34,602 nt of DNA from Acholeplasmataceae bacterium (GTDB taxonomy: Bacteria > Bacillota_I > Bacilli_A > Acholeplasmatales > Acholeplasmataceae): NCBI GenBank assembly GCA_024709245.1, contig JANJXB010000116.1, positions 1-34,602 of the forward strand. The letters run 5' to 3'. Made by a program: the position numbers and the translations under genes. This document shows, piece by piece, positions 26,553-34,602 of this stretch. The notes under the pieces are model-generated. The model made no database searches. It worked only from the letters and a program-made list of their open reading frames with translations, and had not been told where the DNA came from. Position 1 is the first letter of the stretch. Each line of letters starts with the position of its first letter.

Positions 26553-27560
26553 ATGATTGATACATTGAAAAAACAAGCTTTGGAAGCCATTTTAAATGCA
26601 GAATCACTCGAGCAACTCGATGAAGTGAGAGTGCGATACTTAAGCAAAAAAGGTGAAGTTTCACTACTCATGGGGAAACTGAGAGATATTCCTCAAGAAG
26701 AAAGACCTCAATTTGGTGCGCTTGTCAACTCATTGAAGGAAACAATCGAACTTGCTCTCTATCAAAAGAAACAAGGATTAGAAGATCAGGCACTCTGGGT
26801 GGCTTTGTCAAAAGAAAAGATTGATGTCACATTACCTGGTTATCAGCTCTATCAAGGTGGTGTTCATCCACTTAATCAAGTCATCGAAGATATGGAAGAT
26901 TTGTTCGTTGGTCTTGGCTTTGAGGTTGCAACCGGTCCTGAACTCGAAAACGACCATTATAATTTTGAGATGATGAACTTAGATAAGGATCATCCAGCAC
27001 GTGCGATGCAGGATTCTTTCTATGTCGATGAAAACTTGCTTCTAAGAACACACACATCACCTGTTCAGGCACGTACAATGCTTGAAAAGCAAGGGAAACC
27101 TTTAAGAATTATTTGTCCTGGTAAGGTATACCGAAGAGATGATGATGATCCAACCCATAGCCATCAGTTCATGCAAATTGAAGGATTGGTCATCGATGAA
27201 TCCATCACATTTGCTAATTTGAAGGATTCACTCCTAACCATGGTGAAACACCTATTTGGTCCGGAAAGAATCATCCGATTAAGACCTTCTTATTTCCCAT
27301 TTACGGAACCCTCTGTCGAAGTCGATGTATCCTATCAGAAAAAAGATGGCACACTCGGTTGGATTGAAATTTTAGGCGCAGGTCAAGTTCACCCCAATGT
27401 CTTAAAAATGGGTGGCTATGATCCTAAAAAGTTCAGAGGATTTGCATTTGGTGTCGGTGTTGAACGCATCACCATGTTGAAATACAAGATTGATGACATC
27501 CGTCATTTTTACACCAACGATTTGAGATTCTTAAATCAATTCAAGGGGGCAAGCAAATGA
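26553..27560 (+). CDS. pheS: Phenylalanyl-tRNA synthetase alpha subunit
   Basis: [95 protein letters not shown]. Confidence 0.98.
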   Translation: MIDTLKKQALEAILNAESLEQLDEVRVRYLSKKGEVSLLMGKLRDIPQEERPQFGALVNSLKETIELALYQKKQGLEDQALWVALSKEKIDVTLPGYQLYQGGVHPLNQVIEDMEDLFVGLGFEVATGPELENDHYNFEMMNLDKDHPARAMQDSFYVDENLLLRTHTSPVQARTMLEKQGKPLRIICPGKVYRRDDDDPTHSHQFMQIEGLVIDESITFANLKDSLLTMVKHLFGPERIIRLRPSYFPFTEPSVEVDVSYQKKDGTLGWIEILGAGQVHPNVLKMGGYDPKKFRGFAFGVGVERITMLKYKIDDIRHFYTNDLRFLNQFKGASK

Positions 27561-29914
27561 AAATTTTAGAGAGCATGCTCAAAAAATGGGTTCAAATCCC
27601 AGAAAATATTTATGAATTGACCAATCAAAAGATCATCGAAATCGATGAATTTGGTCCAGTCAATCCTGCAACCCAATTGGTTGTAGGTCATGTTTTGACC
27701 TGCATAGATCATCCCAATTCTGACCATCTTCACGTAACGACTGTTGATTTAGGTGACCGTGTTGAGCAGATTGTGTGTGGTGCACCGAATGTCGCAGCAG
27801 GTCAGTACGTCATTGTTGCACAAAACGGATCCGTATTACCCGGAAATTTCGAAATCAAAGCCACAAAAATTCGTGGCGTTGAATCCAATGGCATGATTTG
27901 TAGCTTAAAAGAACTTGGAATTGACGATAAAAACGCACCTGAAGCCCATCGAACTGGCATTTATACCTTCGATGGTGTTCGTGAAATCGGATCGTCAGGA
28001 CTTGCTGCCATTCACCAAGAGGGTTGGGTGATGACACCTAAATTAACACCCAATCGCGGTGATCTTCTTTCTGTGCTCGGATTTGCATATGATCTTGCTT
28101 CAATGACCGGACAGAAAATTCATTTGCCACACATTCACATTAAAGAAGAGCATCAACATAATCCCTTTGATGTCAATATCCATACTCAAGGATGCGGAAG
28201 ATATTACGCAAGACACTTTACACATGTTAAAATTCAAGAATCACCTTGGTGGTTAAAGAGTGCACTTTTGGCATGCGATATCAATCCCATCAATAATGTG
28301 GTGGATATTTCAAACTATGTCATGCTTGAATATGGTACACCTCTTCATATGTTTGATGCATCCAAGATAGGTTCGAGTCAAATTGTCATTCGAGATGCCT
28401 TTGATGGTGAAGAAGTCATTTCCTTAGACGACCAAAAACGTATCCTTCATCCGGATGATGTCGTTATCACAAACGGTAAAAACCCGATTGCCATTGCTGG
28501 AGTCATGGGTCTTGCCAATACTATGATTACTGAAGATACACATGAAGTTGTCTTGGAAGCCGCTTATTTTGAACCCAAACGCATTCAAAAGACCAGTAAA
28601 CGTCTAGGATTACGCAGCGATTCATCCCTCCGTTTTGAACGTGGGATTGATGATGAACGCGTGTTGCTTGGATTGGAAAGAGCGAGTGAACTTCTGGTTG
28701 AACTCGCAGAAGCCAAAGTTTCTAAAGGTATTGCATCCAGTCTTCATCATCAAAGCGAAAATCCTATTGTTCGAGTCCACAAAAACTATTTCAATGAACA
28801 ACTCGGTGTTGTCATTCCAGAACTCGAATTGATCCAAATCTTGAATGCTTATAATTATCGAATTGAATTTGAAAATGATATGATTCACATCAAAGCTCCT
28901 AGTTATCGCAAAGATATCCTGATTGAAGCAGATGTCCTTGAAGAAGTAGCTAGAATGTATGGTCTAGACCGTATACCGATGAAATCGATTGATAAACCAC
29001 TTCCTGGGAAGCTTTCTTTCAAACAAAAGAGACTTAGACAAATCAGACATCACTTTGCAAATCTTGGATTGAATGAAGTCATCACATACAGCTTGTTATC
29101 CATCGATAAAGTCAATCGTTATGGCCGATTAGGTGAACCTGTATCGATTCTCATGCCTTTATCTGAAGATCGGAAAACACTGAGACAAAGTCTAGCAAAC
29201 GGTTTACTTGAAAGCATTCAATATAACCAGGCAAGACAAATGAAGGATATCGCCATCTTCGAAATCGGTAATGTCTTTGCTCAAGATCTTGAAACACTTC
29301 AACTTGGTGTTGCAATGTCAGGAACATGGCAAAAATTACCTTGGAAAAAGGAAAAGATTACTGCTGATTTCTATGTGTTAAAAGGTTTAATCGAGGGTGT
29401 TTTAAATCCACTTTCAATCACACTTTCTTATGAAAACTCTTCTGATGTTGCAGCGTATCATCCTTATCGACAAGCTAAAATCAAATATCAGAATCAAGTG
29501 ATCGGAACCATTGCCGAATTGCATCCGAGCGAAGTTAAAAGACTGGGTATTGAACCCACTGTCATCTGTGAAATCAACTTGGATGCTCTACTCAATACGC
29601 AACAACCGGTTGTTTTTAAACCCATTTCGAGATTCCCATCCATCTCTAGAGATTTAGCGATTGTTGTCGATGAGAAGATTACTGCAGATGAATTGATGCA
29701 ACTCATCACTCAAACAGCAAAGAAAAACTTAGTCAATCTTGAGGTCTTTGATGTCTATCAAGGAGCACACATCGAGGTAGGTAAAAAGTCGATTGCTTTC
29801 TCGTTGGAATTTGGTGACAATGATAAGACATTGAGTAGTGATGATGTCGATCAATTGATGAAGAAAATTACCAACCGACTCAGTTTTTCCTATAAAGCAG
29901 TCATTCGAAACTAA
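27557..29914 (+). CDS. pheT: Phenylalanyl-tRNA synthetase beta subunit
   Basis: [43 protein letters not shown] (tRNA-binding domain), RCC-type [31 protein letters not shown]-terminal ferredoxin-fold domain; ATGA overlap with pheS. Confidence 0.98.
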   Translation: MKILESMLKKWVQIPENIYELTNQKIIEIDEFGPVNPATQLVVGHVLTCIDHPNSDHLHVTTVDLGDRVEQIVCGAPNVAAGQYVIVAQNGSVLPGNFEIKATKIRGVESNGMICSLKELGIDDKNAPEAHRTGIYTFDGVREIGSSGLAAIHQEGWVMTPKLTPNRGDLLSVLGFAYDLASMTGQKIHLPHIHIKEEHQHNPFDVNIHTQGCGRYYARHFTHVKIQESPWWLKSALLACDINPINNVVDISNYVMLEYGTPLHMFDASKIGSSQIVIRDAFDGEEVISLDDQKRILHPDDVVITNGKNPIAIAGVMGLANTMITEDTHEVVLEAAYFEPKRIQKTSKRLGLRSDSSLRFERGIDDERVLLGLERASELLVELAEAKVSKGIASSLHHQSENPIVRVHKNYFNEQLGVVIPELELIQILNAYNYRIEFENDMIHIKAPSYRKDILIEADVLEEVARMYGLDRIPMKSIDKPLPGKLSFKQKRLRQIRHHFANLGLNEVITYSLLSIDKVNRYGRLGEPVSILMPLSEDRKTLRQSLANGLLESIQYNQARQMKDIAIFEIGNVFAQDLETLQLGVAMSGTWQKLPWKKEKITADFYVLKGLIEGVLNPLSITLSYENSSDVAAYHPYRQAKIKYQNQVIGTIAELHPSEVKRLGIEPTVICEINLDALLNTQQPVVFKPISRFPSISRDLAIVVDEKITADELMQLITQTAKKNLVNLEVFDVYQGAHIEVGKKSIAFSLEFGDNDKTLSSDDVDQLMKKITNRLSFSYKAVIRN

Positions 29915-29936
29915 AACCTGATTCGTCAGGTTTTTT
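29914..29936 (+). terminator. Intrinsic terminator after pheT
   Basis: AAACCTGA-TTCG-TCAGGTTTTTT (UUCG tetraloop). Confidence 0.92.
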
Positions 29937-29981
29937 GCTTCGTCAAAAATGATATTCATGTATAATAGAAATGGTGATCAT

Positions 29982-30998
29982 ATGCTAATTTATAATCTGA
30001 CTCATGCAGAGTTAGTCCATTTTGTCGAAACACACAATCATAAAAAGTTCAGGGCAGATCAAATCTGGCACTGGCTCTATCAACAAAAAGTCAAAACATT
30101 TCAAGAGATGAACAATCTTCCAGAAGATTTGATTTTAGCTTTGGAGTCTACCTACCAAATTCAAGCGCTCGAACTCGTGCTCAAGCATGTCAGTCAAGAC
30201 GGCACACTCAAAGCACTCTATAGTTTAAATGACGGTAACTTGATTGAAGCTGTCCTCATGAAACAACATTACGGTAACTCAATTTGTGTCACAACACAAG
30301 TGGGTTGCAACATTGGTTGTTCTTTTTGTGCCTCTGGATTATTAAAGAAAAAGCGTGATTTAAATGCAGGCGAAATCATTGCACAAATCATTGAAACTGA
30401 GCGTCTTTTAGGTGAACGTATCAGTTATGTGGTTGTTATGGGCATTGGAGAACCGTTTGATAATTATGAGAATTTGCTCAAATTTTTATCGACCATCAAT
30501 CATCCTAAAGGACTCGCGATTGGTGCAAGACACATCACTGTTTCAACATCAGGTATTGTACCGAAGATCAAAGAATATGCCCATATGGGTCTTCAAGTGA
30601 ATCTTGCCATCAGTTTGCATGCACCCAACAATGAAATCAGAACCAAATTGATGAAGATCAATAAGAGTTATCCCATTGAAGAAGTCATTGGTGCCATTAA
30701 GTATTATCTATCTGTAGCAAAACGCAGAGTAACAATTGAATACATCATGATTGATGGATTAAACGACATGGAAGAAGTTGCACAAGAACTTGTCCAGTTA
30801 CTCAAAGGCATGAATGTCTATGTCAATCTGATACCCTACAATGAAGTCATTGAAGCAGATTATAAACGTTCCAAGTTAGAAAATCAATTAAAGTTCTACG
30901 ACATACTCATGAAAAACAAAATCAATGTGACCCTTAGAAAAGAACAAGGTCACGATATCAATGCGGCATGTGGACAACTGCGTAGCCAGCATCTCTAG
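29982..30998 (+). CDS. rlmN: Dual-specificity 23S rRNA/tRNA adenine-C2 methyltransferase (radical SAM)
   Basis: KKFRADQIWHWLYQQKVKTFQEMNNLP, CVTTQVGCNIGCSFCASG, VVMGIGEPFDNYENLLKFL, NLAISLHAPN, LIPYNEV. GGTGAT RBS before MLIYNL; the tracked start (29949) precedes a TATAAT -10-like element. Confidence 0.96.
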   Translation: MLIYNLTHAELVHFVETHNHKKFRADQIWHWLYQQKVKTFQEMNNLPEDLILALESTYQIQALELVLKHVSQDGTLKALYSLNDGNLIEAVLMKQHYGNSICVTTQVGCNIGCSFCASGLLKKKRDLNAGEIIAQIIETERLLGERISYVVVMGIGEPFDNYENLLKFLSTINHPKGLAIGARHITVSTSGIVPKIKEYAHMGLQVNLAISLHAPNNEIRTKLMKINKSYPIEEVIGAIKYYLSVAKRRVTIEYIMIDGLNDMEEVAQELVQLLKGMNVYVNLIPYNEVIEADYKRSKLENQLKFYDILMKNKINVTLRKEQGHDINAACGQLRSQHL

Positions 30999-31007
30999 GA
31001 GGAACAT

Positions 31008-31964
31008 TTGAAAAAAGCTTTTATCAAGAAAATGATCTCAAACCAATACACGATTGTCGATTTAGAGACAGGTCGTGAAATGATTGCAGGTGCTAGAGGA
31101 AAACTCCGGTACATGAGACTTGATGAAGAAAGTTCCTTCAACAAACAAACCACCAAAAAAACAAAGAAAGAGACCGTCATCTTGCAGATATCTCCAAAAG
31201 TGGGAGACCATGTCCTGTATGATGATCGTGAAGATCAAATTTTGATCACTGAGATTTTGCCAAGAAAAAATGATCTTCAGCGTCCTGATGTCGCGAATAT
31301 CGATCAGGTACTCCTTGTTTTTTCAGCCATCAATCCCGATTTCTCATTCCATCTCTTGGATAAGTTTTTAGTGATTATGAATCAGGAAAGACTTACGCCT
31401 GTCCTAATCATTTCAAAAATCGATTTGATCGATGAAAGAAAATTAGAACAACTCAAAAAAGATTTACACTATTATCACGATATTGGGTATGAGATCTATT
31501 ATGTCAATAGCAAACAACGGATTGGCATCGATGTCTTGAGTCATGTATTTAAAAATAAACTGACTGTCCTTGCAGGTCAAACCGGTGTCGGTAAATCGAC
31601 GCTATTGAATGCGTTAATGCCTGAACTTGATCTCAAGACTCAAGAAATATCGTATGCTCTAGGACGCGGGAAGCATACAACACGGCACACAGAACTCTAT
31701 TCATACAATGAGGGTTATATTGTCGATACTCCAGGCTTTTCAAAAATCGAATTTCAAATCTTTCATGCCGATGAATTAAAAGCATTCTATCCGGATTTCG
31801 TCATGCATAGTGATCACTGCAGATTCAAAGGTGATTGTATGCACTTATCAGAACCTGGTTGTGAAATCAAGCGTCGAGTTGAAACAGGTTTGATTCCCAA
31901 ATCAAGATATGATATTTATCAATTATTCATCAATGAAATTAAAGAACAAAAAGAAAAATACTAA
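31008..31964 (+). CDS. rsgA: Ribosome small subunit GTPase RsgA
   Basis: TTG start after AGGAGG; RPDVANIDQVLLVFSAINPDFSFHLLDKFL, GQTGVGKSTLLNAL (circularly permuted GTPase), GRGKHTTRHTELY, VDTPGFS, C-terminal Cys/His cluster. Confidence 0.97.
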   Translation: MKKAFIKKMISNQYTIVDLETGREMIAGARGKLRYMRLDEESSFNKQTTKKTKKETVILQISPKVGDHVLYDDREDQILITEILPRKNDLQRPDVANIDQVLLVFSAINPDFSFHLLDKFLVIMNQERLTPVLIISKIDLIDERKLEQLKKDLHYYHDIGYEIYYVNSKQRIGIDVLSHVFKNKLTVLAGQTGVGKSTLLNALMPELDLKTQEISYALGRGKHTTRHTELYSYNEGYIVDTPGFSKIEFQIFHADELKAFYPDFVMHSDHCRFKGDCMHLSEPGCEIKRRVETGLIPKSRYDIYQLFINEIKEQKEKY

Positions 31965-31976
31965 GGAGGACATCGG

Positions 31977-32606
31977 ATGAAGATTGCCCCATCAGTCTTA
32001 ACTGCAGACTTTTCGAATTTAAAGCATGAACTTCAATCGATTGAAACTGCAGATTATCTCCATTTAGACATTATGGATGGTCATTTCGTTCCTAATATCT
32101 CTTTTGGACCTGCCATTGCTAAAACCATCAGCCAATCAACACATCTGCCTTTGGACATCCATTTGATGGTTACAGATCCCATTCGTTGGGTTCAACCTTT
32201 TGCACAGTCGAATCCAGTATTCATGACCATCCATGTGGAATCGAGCGATGTAGAAAAGACACTGAAATTGATTCATGAACACAAGATTAAAGCTGGGATA
32301 TCATTGAAACCGAAGACTGAAATTGAAGCCATCATCCCTTATTTGGATCAAGTTGGACTTGTGCTTGTCATGACCGTTGAACCCGGTTTTGGGGGTCAAG
32401 GATTCATGGATTCGATGCTTGTCAAAGTTGAAAGACTTGTTCAAATCAGAAAACAAAAAAATCTGGATTTCCAGATAGAAGTCGATGGCGGTATCAATTT
32501 AGAAACCATCAAACGCTGCAAAGAAAGTGGTGTGGACATTGCAGTCGCTGGAAGTTATCTTTTCAATATGTCTGATCGGAAAAAAGGGATTGAATCTTTA
32601 AAATGA
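31977..32606 (+). CDS. rpe: Ribulose-phosphate 3-epimerase
   Basis: KIAPSVLTADFSNL, YLHLDIMDGHFVPNISFGP, LVMTVEPGFGGQGFM, IEVDGGIN. Confidence 0.98.
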   Translation: MKIAPSVLTADFSNLKHELQSIETADYLHLDIMDGHFVPNISFGPAIAKTISQSTHLPLDIHLMVTDPIRWVQPFAQSNPVFMTIHVESSDVEKTLKLIHEHKIKAGISLKPKTEIEAIIPYLDQVGLVLVMTVEPGFGGQGFMDSMLVKVERLVQIRKQKNLDFQIEVDGGINLETIKRCKESGVDIAVAGSYLFNMSDRKKGIESLK

Positions 32607-33211
32607 GAGTCTTAGTCGTTACGTATCCCACACCCAAAGACATTCGAAAATTCTTCCCATTACAACCCAATGATTACATCATTGCAGTTGATCAAGCAGT
32701 CATGGCACTGTATAAGCAACGCATCAAAATTGACTTAGCCGTCGGTGATTTTGACTCTTTAACCAATCATAGCATGCTCTCACAACTGAATGTCATCAGA
32801 CTGAACCCGGTTAAGGATGTCACAGATACCCATCAAGCTCTCGTTGAAGCATCTAAGATTGATTATGATGAACTCTATATGATTGGTGGGATTGGCGGAG
32901 AGCGCATTGAGCATTTCATGGTGCATCAAATGTTTTTCTCTGAGTTTCCAAAATTGATCATCAAAGATGAGCATTCAACCCTTTATGTGATTGAAAGTGG
33001 ACTCCACGAAATCGTGACAAGTGACTATGTATCATTTTTTGCTTATCCGAAAGGTGTTTTATCCTTATCAGGATTCAAGTATGATTTAACCAAGTACAGG
33101 CTATCGACTTATGATCCATTATGCATCTCCAATGAAGTAAATGGAAAAGGTTTAGTTCATGTCCATGAAGGCAAAATCATGGTGGTCATCTCAAAACGAA
33201 GTGCAGAATAA
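32603..33211 (+). CDS. thiN: Thiamine pyrophosphokinase
   Basis: DYIIAVDQAVMALYKQRIKIDLAVGDFDSL, RLNPVKDVTDTHQAL, IGGIGGERIEHFMVH; overlaps rpe stop; syntenic with rsgA-rpe. Confidence 0.92.
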   Translation: MRVLVVTYPTPKDIRKFFPLQPNDYIIAVDQAVMALYKQRIKIDLAVGDFDSLTNHSMLSQLNVIRLNPVKDVTDTHQALVEASKIDYDELYMIGGIGGERIEHFMVHQMFFSEFPKLIIKDEHSTLYVIESGLHEIVTSDYVSFFAYPKGVLSLSGFKYDLTKYRLSTYDPLCISNEVNGKGLVHVHEGKIMVVISKRSAE

Positions 33212-33243
33212 AAAAATAAAAGGCGTTGGCCTTTTTATTTTTA
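33212..33243. terminator. Bidirectional intrinsic terminator between thiN and rpmB
   Basis: AAAAATAAAAGGC-GTTG-GCCTTTTTATTTTT. Confidence 0.88.
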
Positions 33244-33429
33244 AACGCGTTCTAGATTGTTTTTCTTCAAAGCACGAGCGGAAACTTTAACTCTAATCAC
33301 GTTTCCATTTTCATCCTTGATCCGTACGGATTGTAAGTTGCTCTTCCACATACGGCGAGTCGCGTTTAGCGCGTGACTGCGTTTGTTACCAAAAACTGTC
33401 TTTTTACCTGTTACGTAGCATTCAGCCAT
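33241..33429 (-). CDS. rpmB: 50S ribosomal protein L28
   Basis: [45 protein letters not shown]. Start 33429 or the adjacent ATG at 33432 rather than 33450. Confidence 0.95.
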   Translation of the reverse strand: MAECYVTGKKTVFGNKRSHALNATRRMWKSNLQSVRIKDENGNVIRVKVSARALKKNNLERV

Positions 33430-33455
33430 CATTCTCACTCCTAACTGCACAACCT

Positions 33456-33484
33456 AATTTAACATAAAAAAATGGAAAATGCAA
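33456..33484 (-). promoter_or_regulatory. Promoter of rpmB
   Basis: Minus strand TTGCAT - 17 nt - TAAATT with extended TGT. Confidence 0.6.
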
Positions 33485-33552
33485 CCACTATACGAATAAA
33501 TCATGAAAAGAAAATGACAAACTGTAACAATCGTGAAGACAACGGAAGAGGA

Positions 33553-33582
33553 TTGAAGTATTTCGTAGAAATATGATATAAT
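33553..33582 (+). promoter_or_regulatory. Distal promoter of fakA/yloV
   Basis: TTGAAG - 18 nt - TATAAT with extended TGA. Confidence 0.65.
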
Positions 33583-33613
33583 ACAGGTGAATATTAAACT
33601 TATTTAATGATAG

Positions 33614-33642
33614 TTGCAATATCAAATCTTTCATGCTATACT
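33614..33642 (+). promoter_or_regulatory. Proximal promoter of fakA/yloV
   Basis: TTGCAA - 17 nt - TATACT with extended TGC. Confidence 0.65.
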
Positions 33643-33734
33643 GTAAAAGTGCTAAAATGGAATGACCCCAAACCTTAAATATTTCTAAAAAACAAATAAC
33701 CTATAGTGAATAAATCATTCAGGGAGGATCATGT

Positions 33735-34602
33735 ATGGCAAACCAAACAGTCAGTGGAACTCTATTTAAAAAAATGGTAACAAATGGCGCAGTTAATCTT
33801 AAAAATAATCATAAAGAAATCGATCACTTAAACGTATTCCCGGTCCCAGATGGAGATACCGGAACCAACATGCAAATGACCATGATGGCAGGCATTAAAG
33901 AAGTTAACAATCTAGAATCACAATCGATTGTTGATATTTCAAAAATTTTATCCAGAGGTTTACTCATGGGTGCCAGAGGTAATTCTGGAGTTATCTTATC
34001 GCAATTCTTCCGCGGTGTCTATTCAGAAATCGCGAAAATCAATAATGGATCAGCAACCATTCAAGAATTCATTCAAGCTTTGGTGGGTGGCTATCAGATG
34101 GCATATCGTGCTGTCATGGATCCCGTTGAAGGAACCATCCTCACAGTGGTGAGAGAATCCGCTGAAAAAGTGGTTCGTGAATCTTCGAAGCTTCATAGCG
34201 TTGAAGAAGTCTTAAAGATTTATCTTGATCAAGCCAATGAAACATTACAGAAGACTCCAGAACTTCTACCCGTTTTGAAAGAAGCAGGTGTTGTCGATTC
34301 CGGTGGTGCAGGTTTCATTAAGATCATCGAAGGCTGGATGATGGCACTTGAAGGAAAAATGCTTAACGAAGCAGAAGCCAATTTCCAACCCCAACAAAGA
34401 GAACATTATCATGGTGCTGAAAATTTAGGCGCTGTCGATATTAAGTATGGCTATTGTACCGAATTTATTGTTAAACTTCACAAACCAGAAAAATTCAATG
34501 AGAACTTCATGAAGGATCCACTCAATCAAATGGGGGATTCACTCGTGGTGGTCACAGATGATGATCTTCTCAAAGTTCACGTTCATACCAACCAGCCAGG
34601 GG
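33735..34602 (+). CDS. fakA: DhaL-domain fatty acid kinase catalytic subunit FakA/YloV (3' truncated by window edge)
   Basis: Translated by hand from ATG 33735: MANQTVSGTLFKKMVTNGAVNLKNNHKEIDHLNVFPVPDGDTGTNMQMTMMAGIKEVNN...SRGLLMGARGNSGVILSQFFRG...DPVEGTILTVVRE; open through the window end, so absent from the ORF track. Confidence 0.93.
   Translation, partial: MANQTVSGTLFKKMVTNGAVNLKNNHKEIDHLNVFPVPDGDTGTNMQMTMMAGIKEVNNLESQSIVDISKILSRGLLMGARGNSGVILSQFFRGVYSEIAKINNGSATIQEFIQALVGGYQMAYRAVMDPVEGTILTVVRESAEKVVRESSKLHSVEEVLKIYLDQANETLQKTPELLPVLKEAGVVDSGGAGFIKIIEGWMMALEGKMLNEAEANFQPQQREHYHGAENLGAVDIKYGYCTEFIVKLHKPEKFNENFMKDPLNQMGDSLVVVTDDDLLKVHVHTNQPG

Noticed and set aside
1-34602. Mobile elements, CRISPR arrays, tRNA/rRNA genes, toxin-antitoxin or phage-defence loci
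   Set aside because: No transposase/integrase-like ORFs, no regularly spaced repeats, and no recognisable tRNA or rRNA sequences were found by reading; a tool-based scan (tRNAscan-SE, minced, DefenseFinder) would be needed to exclude them formally.

Overview
The window is a gene-dense, low-GC bacterial chromosome segment. TGA is used as a stop (for example malL and polC end in TGA) and TGG encodes Trp, so the code is standard. Gene content (PolC, DhaL-domain FakA/YloV, rsgA-rpe-thiN-rpmB synteny, YtqA/YtqB pair) suggests Bacillota or an Acholeplasma/Izemoplasma-like lineage; this is inference. From left to right: a glycogen/maltodextrin cluster (glgP 3' end, pulA, glgB, LacI regulator, neopullulanase-type GH13, oligo-glucosidase, malQ); a polar amino-acid ABC transporter read leftward; acpP; leuS; an ECF sigma operon followed by an RsgI-ectodomain-like lipoprotein; the YtqB/YtqA pair; a DUF1189-like membrane protein; polC; a Bax-inhibitor-1-like protein; a Phe T-box with pheS-pheT; rlmN; rsgA-rpe-thiN; rpmB; and the 5' part of fakA/yloV. 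Most of it is ordinary housekeeping sequence. Two places deserve a second look. (1) The ~104-nt leader of the amino-acid ABC operon has a strong intrinsic terminator whose 3' arm can alternatively pair over 11 perfect bp with the leader's 5' end. This is riboswitch/attenuator architecture, and I do not recognise the class. (2) An ECF sigma/putative anti-sigma pair lies next to a stand-alone lipoprotein with an RsgI-type ectodomain (DINPSVEL motif). Both transcription units carry the same non-canonical element, ACCAATAAAA-N14-GTATAT. No mobile elements, CRISPR arrays, rRNA or tRNA genes were seen.
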